Assembly: GCA_003868215.1 (NCBI GenBank)
Contig: QWDQ01000089.1
Span: 1 to 64,000, forward strand
Origin: Pseudophaeomoniella oleicola
Taxonomy: Eukaryota > Ascomycota > Eurotiomycetes > Phaeomoniellales > Phaeomoniellaceae
Direction of reading: 5' to 3'
DNA length: 64,000 bases
In this document: positions 1 through 9,839 of the stretch, piece after piece
Numbering within the stretch: position 1 is the stretch's first letter
How the letters are laid out: the number at the start of each line of letters is the position of its first letter
Notes under the pieces: generated by a model
Told to the model about the DNA's origin: nothing
Seen by the model: the letters and a program-made list of their open reading frames with translations, nothing else
The model's database searches: none
Translations under genes and position numbers: made by a program

Positions 1-78
1 TTTTCCAAAGGCGGTTTACCAAACAGGCGGAAAAGTCATTCGTGCTGCTAAAGCACACTGTCCCTTGCGCTTTACAAT

Positions 79-105
79 CCCCCCCCCCCCCCCCCCCCCC
101 CCCCC
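79..105. repeat. C27 homopolymer in the idi1 leader
   Basis: A run of 27 consecutive cytosines lies 19 bp before the idi1 start codon. The opposite strand is G27, able in principle to form a quadruplex; the C strand could form an i-motif. An upstream in-frame ATG at 65 would translate through it as polyproline, but the family normally begins near the downstream ATG. Exact length may be affected by sequencing error. Confidence 0.9.
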
Positions 106-124
106 AACCTCACCAGTCGCAACA

Positions 125-1048
125 ATGAGTACGACGACAACAACGACCACTACTACAGCTCCGCTGGCCATGACAATTACGGCGCAGAATATTCTCAGTC
201 TTTTCCCTGATATTAACACCGATATCGCGGCACATCAGTTCGACTCTTCGGCACCTACCTCGGCCAACGCCCATAATGAAGACCTAGCCGGCTATGATGA
301 AGAACAGATTCGCTTGATGGACGAGGTCTGCCTTGTCCTCGATGAGAACGATTTACCCATTGGCAGCGCCAGCAAAAAGTTTTGCCATCTGATGACTAAC
401 ATCAACTTGGGTCTCCTTCACCGCGCTTTCTCATGCTTCCTCTTCAACCCCCGCACCAAGAAACTCCTCCTCCAGCAGCGGGCCGCCGAAAAGATCACAT
501 TCCCCAACATGTGGACGAATACTTGCTGCTCACACCCCCTTGCCCATCCCTCAGAAACCGGTCTATCAGGGGATCTCCCCTCGTCGGTCGAGGGTGCGAA
601 GCGTGCGGCGCAAAGGAAACTCCAGCACGAACTCGGTATCGATCCCGCCTCTGTGCCGATCGAAGATTTTATGTTCCTCACCCGAATCCACTACCTCGCA
701 CCATCCGAAGACCCAGACACGAAACCCGTCGACGCCGCGCTCCCCACCGGCCGGACACCTACAACCCCCACCCCCGCGAAATGGGGCGAACACGAAATCG
801 ACTACATCCTCTTCATCGAAGCCGACGTCGAACTGGACGTCAACAAGAACGAAGTCCGCGACGTAAAATACGTGAGCCCCGACGAACTCAAAGCCATGTT
901 CGCCCAAGACGCAGAGGGCAACAAGAGCTTCTTCACGCCCTGGTTCAAATTGATCTGCGACACCATGCTGTTCAAGTGGTGGGAAGGGGTCGGAAAAGAA
1001 GGCGGTCTCGACGCATTTAAAGAAGACGGAATTAGAAGAATGTTGTGA
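125..1048 (+). CDS. idi1: Isopentenyl-diphosphate delta-isomerase
   Basis: Interconverts isopentenyl and dimethylallyl diphosphate in the mevalonate/isoprenoid pathway that feeds sterol synthesis. Single-exon ORF of 307 residues. After a Thr-rich N-terminus the protein carries the IDI Nudix fold: the NLGLLHRAFS and LLLQQRAAEKITFPNMWTN segments, the catalytic Cys in WTNTCCSHPL, the degenerate Nudix helix GAKRAAQRKLQHELG and the metal/catalytic Glu region GEHEIDYILF. The length matches fungal IDI1. I chose the ATG at 125 because the upstream in-frame ATG at 65 reads through the C27 tract as polyproline. It converges with CTR9. The Thr run at residues 3-11 is a microsatellite translated in frame. 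The identification is secure; only the start is uncertain. Confidence 0.96.
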   Translation: MSTTTTTTTTTAPLAMTITAQNILSLFPDINTDIAAHQFDSSAPTSANAHNEDLAGYDEEQIRLMDEVCLVLDENDLPIGSASKKFCHLMTNINLGLLHRAFSCFLFNPRTKKLLLQQRAAEKITFPNMWTNTCCSHPLAHPSETGLSGDLPSSVEGAKRAAQRKLQHELGIDPASVPIEDFMFLTRIHYLAPSEDPDTKPVDAALPTGRTPTTPTPAKWGEHEIDYILFIEADVELDVNKNEVRDVKYVSPDELKAMFAQDAEGNKSFFTPWFKLICDTMLFKWWEGVGKEGGLDAFKEDGIRRML

Positions 1049-1715
1049 ACGGAAGAGGAAGAGGAAGAGGAAGAGAAAAGGAAATATATGTATATAGATG
1101 TGTTCGTTAAAGAGAGCAGCGTACGTACATACCGCGCGCCGCGAAAGACGTCAACTTTTGATCGCGCATAAACAAACAATAAGTATTAATACAAAGAAGC
1201 AAGCAAGCAAGCAATCCTCCCAAAAGAAAGAGAAGAAGAAGAAAAGAACCGAAAAATCAACACCAATCCCAAACAATCCCAACAAACCCGTCGAAATGCT
1301 CTAGGATAATTACTGTACATGTATATGTTTCTCACTGACCCGCCAGCAGCAAAAGTCACCACTAATTAGTCAGGTACCTACCTACCTAAGGTAACGGAAG
1401 GTAATTGATTACTTTGGTAGGTACCTAGGTACCTTACCTACCTAAGGTAGGTAGGTAGAGAAATATCGTACAATACACAAATTGCTACGTGTTCCCCCTT
1501 TTTCCCCTTTCTCTTCCTTATCCCTTCTGTATCTCTCTCGCGCGCGCGCGAACAAAGACGTTGCGGGGGGGAAGGGAAGGCGAGAAAAGAAAACCGAGGG
1601 ATTATTGAAATCCTACCTACCTAACATAACATACCTACAATTACATAATGTCCTTTCTTTCTTTCTTTCTCTCCCCCCCCTCACCCCCCACGCCTTTCTT
1701 TTCCTAGAACTCAAT
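1049..1715. other. Convergent 3' intergenic region, repeat-rich
   Basis: Space between the ends of idi1 and CTR9. It holds a GAAGAG-type purine run (about 1051-1078), (AAGC)4 at 1197-1212, a block of TACCTA/TAGGTA words at about 1373-1460 including the perfect palindrome GGTACCTAGGTACC at 1420-1433, and a CT/C-rich tract near 1655-1690. No gene is seen; ORFs here are repeat-driven. Confidence 0.7.
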
Positions 1716-4700
1716 TCATTCTTCATCATCTTCTTCCTCATCATCATCCGCGATCGTTCTCAATTGCTTTCTCCTTCTCGGCGCCGGGGCAGCCGATGCA
1801 GGTTTCGGTGCCGGCGCGATTGTTTTTGGGGCAGCAGAATCTTCATCTTCGTCGGCGGCGTCGTCGTCGTCGTCACCCGTGTCTCTACCTGTAGTAGTGG
1901 TAGTAGTAGTGTCTCTCATGACTTCATCTTCATCGACGACCGCACGAGGAGGTGGAGATGCGGGTGCGTTCTCATCGTCGACGATGCCAGGGGTGACAGG
2001 GCTCTCGCTTTCGCGAAGAGGCGGGGCGATACCCATATCTTCGTCGGAGTCGGAGTCGACGATCATCTCTGAAGATTTGAATTTGCTGGATTCGGATTTG
2101 CGCTTTCTTTCGAGTTTGCGGCGCTTTGGTTCCCGGTCTTCTTTTGGCTTCCGTTTGGATGGTCGTTCATCACCACTCTCGAGGTTGGCCGTGGCCGAAC
2201 GACTACGGCTTGGCGAGCTCTGTCTCGCAAGAGCTTCCATATCATCGTCAGAAACAACACCCTCATCACGTTTCTTGCGTTTACCGGCTGGAGCCTTCTT
2301 CTTTTGACGTTTGACTCGCTCACCGGTCTCCTCATCAGTTGTCATTTCAAGCTCCTCACGCCGACGTTCTTCGTCGCGCATTCGCTCTACCATTTCTTCC
2401 GTACGCTTGAGCATCTCAAAGCGTTGTTCCTTTAATTTTTCGGCCTTTTCTTCCACTTGCCTGACCCGTCGAAGACGTTCTTCCTCCCTCCGTCGCTGTT
2501 CAGCCTCTCTTGCCTCACGGGCTTTCTGGAGCTTTTCGTGGTTCTTCGATTCATAATCCTTCTGTGCTTGCATAGCACGTTCCAGTTGTTTACGCATTGT
2601 ATTTTTACCCATAGATGCACGTTGTTCCATGACAGTTCGGGGATACGGCGGGTTCTTGGACTTAGATATTTCAGTGAATGCACCAATAGCCGCTTCGAGA
2701 CCATCGGCAGCAGCCTTCACTTCGTCCACCGATCGTTGTGCCTCTGGAATAGTGTTGATCATCTGTGCAATCTGGAACTGCACAAAGGCGACATTGAATT
2801 GAAGGTGTGTTTGATCAGGCGCTGCTGCAAGCGCTCTTTCAGCGTACTGTAGTGAGCTGTTAAGCGCAGGGATAGACTTCTCTGCTTTGCCCTTGAGGAG
2901 CCAGACACGCGAGAGACATGAGAGGGTATTCGGATTCTCGGCACGGGTGTCCTTTTGCAACGCCAACTCATAATTTTCGATTGACCTCTGGTACTGTTTC
3001 AGTTCAGAGTAAACGTGACCGAGGTTGATGTACACCGAAGCATCTCGAATAGTATCGCGCACACGACTCAGTATTTGCACTGCCGTCGAGTAATCCTTTC
3101 CATCATCGATCAAAGCAATTGCAATACCTTGGGCTGCGTAAGCGTTTCTCGGATCAAGCTGTAGAGCCTTGTCAAAGAATTCAACGGCTTTCTCATACAT
3201 CTTCCTCCGTTTTTCTTTATCTGCGTCGGTATCACGCCTCATGTCACGGGCTGTCAACAGGTATATGTTTCCCATACCTGTCAGTGAGTATTTGTCATGT
3301 TTGTCGTAACCCTGAAGCGTATGTTTGTAGTGTCGCTGCTCGTGGTCTTCTGCGATGTTTGCGGTCTTCCGCTTTGAACGACTGAGATACCATCCAAACA
3401 AGGCACGTACTTCGATGTTTGTGCTATCTGTCTCATATAGTTTTGCCATCGACTTCGGTCCTTCATCTGCAGGTGATTCTCTCAGTTTGATGTAGGTCAG
3501 ACGAGCTGAAGCTTCGGTATAGTCTGCATGTCGTTGAAGAAGACCTTCGTAGACCTTCTTTGCTTCTTCGAAATTTCCAATGGCTTCCCAGGCGCGACCC
3601 AAGTTGTATGATATCGTCGTTACAAAAGCGTCAGCATCAACGCCTTCATCGGCCTGCATACAGGCTTGCAAGGCAATCTGAAAGAAATCGCCGGCGGTTT
3701 CATAGTTCTCTGCCTGATAGAGGAAGCAACCCATGTTGTTCAGAAGTTGTGGAGGTAGCTTCTGTCGCAGTATTCTATAGTACTCGGGCGTGCCCTCATC
3801 CACCCCTTGCGGTCTCTCTTCCTCAGGAATCTGATCAAGTTGCAGTTTCTCAACTTCTTGAAGGCACTTCATGCTCTCTGTGGGTTGCACCGTTTCATAT
3901 AGTCGAGCAAGGTACAGTAAGATTGATTCATCCGGGTCCTGCTGCGTCTTTGAATCTTTCCAGGATTTCCGAACTGTTTCAAGGAGCGCGATTGCCTTTC
4001 TCGTTTCAGCAAGTTTATCTTCCTTTCCACCGGTAGCCTGGGCGGCGAAGACCTCTTCGGCATAAAGAACACCGAGTAGAGTTGTGGCTTCCAGGTTCTT
4101 GGATGTTTGTAAAAGCTTCTCCAAACGGAACTTCGCTCCATCGAAATCTCCCATGGCTACCTGCAGCTGTATTGCGCCAAACTTTGCAGGCCAGTAACCT
4201 CTATCTTGACCACCCCTCGCTTGGTCGGCACGATTGTAGTAGTCCGCAGCCTTCTGCGTCTCATCGTCATTGTGTTCCTTGCGGGCCAAAAGGAACCAGC
4301 CATCGCTTGCAATGGCATTGACATCTGTTTGTTCAATGGCCTTACGTGCCAGCGTCTCAACGGTTGAGTAAGCCTTGCGAAGTAAGAAATAATTGCCAAA
4401 AGTAGCGCAGCTCAGAGGGAAATTGCTGTCCAATTTGAAGGCTTTCTGTGTATACTGTGTCATTGCGAGCTTGTAGAGAACACCAAATTCAGGATCGTTA
4501 GTTGGATGTTTCGCACTTTCCGCCAGGTAGTAGATGCCGAGGAGAGCGTTCGCAACTTTCGACTCTGGATTCTGCATCACAATATTAGCCGACTTATTTC
4601 TGTTTGACGGCGACCAACCTACCAGTGCTAGTGAACGGTCCCAGGCGGCCTTGGCTTTATCCTTGAATCCAAGCTGCCACAGACAACAACCGATACCGAT

Positions 4701-5471
4701 TCTTGGATCCGGATCAGTCAGGGTTGGCACCTTACTGAGAACCTCTTGGTAGCTTTGTAGCGCATCCGCGTAGCGACCTAACAAATATAGTGTTCTTGCT
4801 CGCCCAAGCACGGCCATCATGTTCCTGCCACCGGAGGATTTCGCGGCATCGTCAAAACATTTCAGGGCTTGTCTAAGCGATTCCAATCTCTCCGAGTCTG
4901 CAGGCCCAGTAGTAGACCTTGACGATGACTGCAAAGATGCACGAAGTAATGACAAAACACCCCGAGTGAGGAACAGTGGTGGGAAGGCTGGATTGATCCT
5001 TGAGGCGTCGTTGATTGTAGATGTAGCTTCCCGCAGAAAATGATCTTTCGTCTTTGCTTCGGAGACTAGCTGTCCTTCTGAGGCCACCCGGGGAGCTTGC
5101 CTACTCTTCAGTAAGTACAGCCAACAGACGCATCCTAGCAGAGCCATTTTCTCTTTCTGCCCATGCCGCCCAAGAGACACCAAACCCTTTTGCAAGATCT
5201 CGATGGCATGATCTATCTGCTGTTGTTTTGCATAAGCCAGCGCAATGATGATCCAGTAATTCTTCGCCGCATTTTCGTTTTCCAGCAGCTGACAAAGTTC
5301 TGTTGAGTCCTCCAAGAGCTCTTCTAGATTGACTTCGACGGCTTCCTCTGTGTCTGCGCCGGAAACAGGAATATCGATGGCGGAAGGAATATCTTGAAAT
5401 CGGATAAAGTCTGTCGAACCCCCAGCGATGTCCACTCCGCCATTGACATAGCCGTTTGGAACGGGGGCCAT
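1716..5471 (-). CDS. CTR9: Paf1 complex subunit CTR9 (TPR protein)
   Basis: Scaffold subunit of the nuclear Paf1 complex, which travels with RNA polymerase II and supports elongation and histone modification. Uninterrupted ORF of 1251 residues, the usual fungal length. The N-terminal DFIRFQDIP and VNLEELLEDS segments and a long array of tetratricopeptide repeats (about residues 60-880, e.g. AYAAQGIAIALIDDGKDYST, SVYINLGHVYSELKQYQRSI) are characteristic. From about residue 930 it turns into a highly charged coiled coil (R/E-rich) followed by KRKK-type nuclear localisation clusters and an acidic, Ser/Asp-rich tail ending in a D/E run. ATG at 5471 begins the conserved N-terminus. No intron is needed. 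Confidence 0.97.
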   Translation of the reverse strand: MAPVPNGYVNGGVDIAGGSTDFIRFQDIPSAIDIPVSGADTEEAVEVNLEELLEDSTELCQLLENENAAKNYWIIIALAYAKQQQIDHAIEILQKGLVSLGRHGQKEKMALLGCVCWLYLLKSRQAPRVASEGQLVSEAKTKDHFLREATSTINDASRINPAFPPLFLTRGVLSLLRASLQSSSRSTTGPADSERLESLRQALKCFDDAAKSSGGRNMMAVLGRARTLYLLGRYADALQSYQEVLSKVPTLTDPDPRIGIGCCLWQLGFKDKAKAAWDRSLALVGWSPSNRNKSANIVMQNPESKVANALLGIYYLAESAKHPTNDPEFGVLYKLAMTQYTQKAFKLDSNFPLSCATFGNYFLLRKAYSTVETLARKAIEQTDVNAIASDGWFLLARKEHNDDETQKAADYYNRADQARGGQDRGYWPAKFGAIQLQVAMGDFDGAKFRLEKLLQTSKNLEATTLLGVLYAEEVFAAQATGGKEDKLAETRKAIALLETVRKSWKDSKTQQDPDESILLYLARLYETVQPTESMKCLQEVEKLQLDQIPEEERPQGVDEGTPEYYRILRQKLPPQLLNNMGCFLYQAENYETAGDFFQIALQACMQADEGVDADAFVTTISYNLGRAWEAIGNFEEAKKVYEGLLQRHADYTEASARLTYIKLRESPADEGPKSMAKLYETDSTNIEVRALFGWYLSRSKRKTANIAEDHEQRHYKHTLQGYDKHDKYSLTGMGNIYLLTARDMRRDTDADKEKRRKMYEKAVEFFDKALQLDPRNAYAAQGIAIALIDDGKDYSTAVQILSRVRDTIRDASVYINLGHVYSELKQYQRSIENYELALQKDTRAENPNTLSCLSRVWLLKGKAEKSIPALNSSLQYAERALAAAPDQTHLQFNVAFVQFQIAQMINTIPEAQRSVDEVKAAADGLEAAIGAFTEISKSKNPPYPRTVMEQRASMGKNTMRKQLERAMQAQKDYESKNHEKLQKAREAREAEQRRREEERLRRVRQVEEKAEKLKEQRFEMLKRTEEMVERMRDEERRREELEMTTDEETGERVKRQKKKAPAGKRKKRDEGVVSDDDMEALARQSSPSRSRSATANLESGDERPSKRKPKEDREPKRRKLERKRKSESSKFKSSEMIVDSDSDEDMGIAPPLRESESPVTPGIVDDENAPASPPPRAVVDEDEVMRDTTTTTTTGRDTGDDDDDAADEDEDSAAPKTIAPAPKPASAAPAPRRRKQLRTIADDDEEEDDEE

Positions 5472-6349
5472 AGTTGTAACCGCAAGTCAGGAGCTATGGA
5501 CGGCGTTCTGGATAAAGGGTTTCAAGGCGCAAGGGCGAAACGATCACTCATAGCGCGAGAAGTATTGGATAGGCGCCGGTAAGGGAAGTCGTTTGTCGAG
5601 ATATAGAGGCCGACGTGCGCTGCCACACAATGTGACGCGATGGTACGAGGATGAACACTTCCCAAGTCGTTCTTCAGGCTGTCGCTGTCTTGTGTAAAAG
5701 GCTGCGGGAAAGTTTACAGTTCGGAGAAGATCACAGCGGCGCATCTAATTCAACAATGCGGGAACGACGCGGAGGTTGGCATAAAAGCTTGGCGTGATAG
5801 CTCATACAAATACAAAAGTTACGTGAATATGGTGATTACCGGTTCTCTTTCACGTTGTATCTCATATTCAATTAATTGTCAAATGAAGTTGAATGTGCTG
5901 TTTGACTTTCTGATTTCTGATCCTAATGCAGGATGTTACGGTGAATGTAGCAGTTGTAGGTACCCGTGACCATCATGGCATCTCGCTTCTCCTTCGGCGA
6001 CTGATCAAGTTCAAAGGTTACATACAGTACATCGCTATGACAGAGAGAGAAGCATTAGCTTTCTCCCGGATTGTGACTGTTCGTTCTGGGGTACAAGGAC
6101 GCATGTCGCTCAGAATCGATATTTTCATTACTGCATAATGAGATCTGGGGAATGAAATGGACATCTACTACATACTATGTATGTAGAATATCTTTCAATG
6201 ATCATGTGTGCATAGAATGGTTCTGACGGCCCTTGTAAATACATACATGAACGGCTGCCATTTGATCCTGCGTTCAAAACTTCGTGTGCGCCGTATACCT
6301 GATATTTTTAAACAAGAATTGGGTATCAAATGTAATCAAACGTAAACAT
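5472..6349. other. Intergenic: CTR9 upstream region and TRK 3' flank
   Basis: About 0.9 kb between the CTR9 start and the TRK stop. Short ORFs on both strands have no recognisable similarity. A small near-palindrome with the core ACATACTATGTATGT lies near 6170. No convincing promoter element or RNA gene is seen. Confidence 0.5.
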
Positions 6350-8753
6350 CTAAGCATGCTTCGTTCCAGCAACCACAGATCGTTGACGACTTAAACTCCT
6401 GTCCAACCTCATGGCGGCATCTTCTTCTTCAGCCAAGGCCAATGTCCTATCCGGGAGTAAGATCGCTTTATCGATAGCGACGGGAAGACCGCGGTGCCTC
6501 CCGCGTAGCATGACCGCACACAGGATCAATTTAGATGTGGTGTGCCAGGTACCACAGAAACTGTAGGCGTTCCAGGGCACACCTGTGCTCACGCCGACGC
6601 ATCCATAGCCGCTGACAATTTCGAAGAGTATGTTAAAAACGGAGAAGACTGCGGGGTCGCGTTCAAATTGAGAGGTTTCGACGATGGTAATGAACAGGAC
6701 CGCAAGAGCGAGCCACCAGAGATCGTGGGCTAGTTGATTATGAAGCTGCTGGCGGATGAAATAACGCCCTGATCCTGAGGCGTGGCCCAAAATGCTGCCA
6801 AATATGTTGGGAGGCTGGCTTGTGGCGTCTTTCTGCGCTATGAGGTCTTCGGCATAAACTCCAAGAGAGCGCTCCTCGTAGGTATTGGTGTTTCTCATCG
6901 TCATTGTGACGGGATAGACGGAAATGTACATCATGAGGACATAGAGCACGAGAAGGCCTGGGCGGAGACTCGGGATTGGAAACACGTAGAATCCACCAGA
7001 ACGAATTGCGAATGCTTGGAAAAGTCCATCGAGTACTCTGAATCTGACAGGCACCGTGGCAATGGCTTTATTGCCAATATCCAGAACACCAAAGCTACGG
7101 AAAGATGAGTAAGACGCTTGAAGGAAGCAGAGTGACACTTACGCAAACCAATCAATACCATTCAACACCACGAGAGATCCTACCAGGAACCACGTTTCGC
7201 GGGAAGGGAAGAGATGTGTGTATGTACGACGAGGATGGTCCAGAATGAACTCTAAGACCTTCCTCCTCTCTTGCCACTTCGGCTTGTCCGGTAGGGATCT
7301 CTTGATCGCCCATATTATCAGTCGTAGAAAAGGCGGAAAACATGTGTTGCCTGCAAGGATGAGCAGACTCAAGGTCAAAAGCATGTAATAACTGGTTTGG
7401 AAGGCTGTCATATTCGCATCCAACAAGGCCATCCCCGAATTATTGAACGCGGAAATAGCGAAGAAGGAACCAACCCACCACGGGTTGAAGCCGTTTTCTC
7501 TTGCAACATCAGGTCGTTTGCTGTTGACATAGGCACCGCATCCGATTGCGCCAAAGAACTGCCAAGAAAGAAAATAGATCGGGACTATGAGGTTGAGCAG
7601 AGATACGGCTTGATACTCCAGGCCACCCAGCTCTTCTCGTTCCGCTAGCGTCAAGTTGTGGAACTGACTGTTCCTGCCCACAAGGCCGTTGACTGTCTTG
7701 AGATACTTATCAAGACTACGAAAGGATCCACGGGGAGCAGTACTCTCCGGAGTCGGCTCGACAACCACCGTCGTTTGAGAAGCGTTCCGTGGATGTCGGT
7801 CAAGATCCACGGCACCAACTCCTGCGCCGGAAAATACCCTTCTATGCTTATATCGCGATCCGTGATATTGAGGAGGGAGTGGCACGAAGTGTATATGGTC
7901 TGTTAAAGCTTCGTCTTCGTTCAATGTAGTGTCAGCTTCAGAGACGGGTACCCCTTGCTCGAGATCAACATCGTCTCGCGAAGGTGGAAGTGGTATCTGG
8001 GAAGGACGGATCTGGGAATGATCCGGTGCTGATGATGGTCCTTCCTCCGTGCATTCATCCCCATGTTCACGGAACGGTCGTCCTCTCAGTACTATGCCGT
8101 CTGGTTCCGTCGCCGTAGAATTGTGCTGTGATCGTTGCCTCACGAGTGGCGATGGAAGCCTGAACGATCTTCTCCTCGGTCTTCTGGCTTGTCGGCGCCT
8201 GTGTCGCTCCCCAACAATGCCTTGCAATTTCCTTTCGAACGCTCTGGGACGTATATCAGCGTCTTATACCTCGTACGGATATTCCATTCTTACCTCTTGC
8301 GCACATTCACGACAACAGCTGAGACCAGAATCCCCGACCCAAGGATAATCAAGAGGAAGAGCATGAACTGTTGAAAAGTATTTAGGGTTGATAGGTTGAC
8401 GGTGTTCAAGCCTGGTGGTGATTTAGTGCGGACTCGGCGTTTTCATCTTCGCTCTCGACTTACCAGTAAGAGTCATTGCAGATACGGTTAGGAAGAGGCT
8501 GTCAACGTACGACAAGCTCCTATGAGGTGTTGCGGAGCCCCATAGTATCAGACTAGAGACCAGACAGGTGCCAATTATGTATGCATAATGGATTGTAATG
8601 AACGATTTCTCTGGCAGATGCGGCCGTAGGCGTGCGTAGGATCTTGTAACGACTCGTGAAACCCATCTTTTAATGGTAGTCCCTAAAGCAAATGAATGTT
8701 AATCGCGCGGGAGGCCAAGCTGGCGCAATGGAATTGAGAGGCTCACCAGCCAT
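6350..8753 (-). CDS. Trk-type potassium transporter
   Basis: Plasma-membrane K+ uptake protein of the fungal TRK family. Five exons on the minus strand: 8753-8747, 8682-8464, 8411-8294, 8243-7143, 7094-6350, giving 729 residues in frame. The four pore loops of the M1-P-M2 architecture are visible: SAMTLTGLNTVNL, SAFNNSGMALLD, FAIRSGGFYV and SGYGCVGVSTGVP, each with the filter glycine. The long hydrophilic loop between the first and second repeats (from about residue 120 to 300) is typical of fungal Trk proteins. All introns are 48-64 bp with GTRAG-type donors. The first coding exon would hold only 7 nt (ATGGCTG), with an in-frame stop just upstream, so the start is plausible but not certain. 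The C-terminus is short after the fourth repeat. Confidence 0.9.
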
Positions 8754-9839
8754 GCAGGACGACGTCGTGCACTATAGAACACAGACATATACCCGACAGT
8801 GCGGTACCAATGGGAGAATGACGGAATACCTGCATGAAGGAGACCTATACTCTAGTGCAAGATGTATATATGAGGTATATGCTCGAGTGATGAGGTGCTT
8901 GCAGATGGAGGTACTAAAGGAACGATAGCAGTATAGACATATACATAGGGAGAACAATATAATATGAATCTTTTTCTGGAGCCCGATGGCGATGAGCTGG
9001 AGATATTTTTGGGCGCGATAGTGGTCCACTACAAGGGAGGATCCTCAAGACCCTGAAAACTCCGCAGTTTTCCATTAAACTCAAGCTTAGGGAGAAGCCT
9101 AGGGGGAAGCTTACTGGAAGTGCCGTCCCTAGGTAAGTTGATCTTGCAACGTAGTACGGAGGTACTAATTACTACAACGAGGCATCTACAGTACAGTTAC
9201 TTAGCTCTGCAATGGTTCTCAGAAATGCAGATTGAAGTTTGGTGACCGACAAAATCAGAGATCTCGAGTAACAATGTCCATGTCCAGGAGAATATCCGGA
9301 CAGGATCAGTGATTTGCTGCCGCATCGCTTGTACAGGGTGGTTGAATTCTATCAAGTAAGGCGACTCTGCCTGACGACGGCCAATGGAGGCGTCTCTCTT
9401 CTCTGCAATCCTCAAATGAGAAACGATCTTTCATCGTGAAGGTGTGACATACAACTATCCTTGGTCGACGAAACCCAATAGCAGCTGCGGATTCGATTCA
9501 TTAATGATAGTGAACAATGAGAACTGATGACTGATTCTAGGTTACATTGCTTGCACTGTCGCGTGCGCTGTATGATGTATCCTGTGTCTTTGCTCTTCCC
9601 AATATTAGCAGACACCCCGCATTTCTGCATCCTTCCTACATGATCCAGAGGCAGCGTTGTGTACCTCTCTCGGCTCGAAGTATGGACAACTCTCATTTCT
9701 ATCTCACCTTCCTTTTGGCGCCGTGTCTCTTTCTCTTCTCTCATGCTGTTAGTACCGATCTTTTGATGCCGGTGCTCATGGCATACAGATCTTAGCTAAG
9801 GACATCAGCCAATCGTCGGGAAACCATTCAGCATAAGGC
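8754..9839. other. Intergenic between TRK and alpha-glucosidase
   Basis: About 1.1 kb separating two divergent genes, so it must contain both promoters. ORFs up to 110 codons occur but show no family resemblance or codon pattern. No TATA box, tRNA or repeat could be supported. Confidence 0.5.

Noticed and set aside
65-124. Upstream ATG extending idi1 by 20 residues through the C27 tract
   Set aside because: Would add polyproline not expected in the family; kept only as a finding about possible slippage.
1482-2072. 196-codon plus-strand ORF over the CTR9 3' end
   Set aside because: Antisense shadow of the low-complexity CTR9 tail plus repeat-rich spacer.
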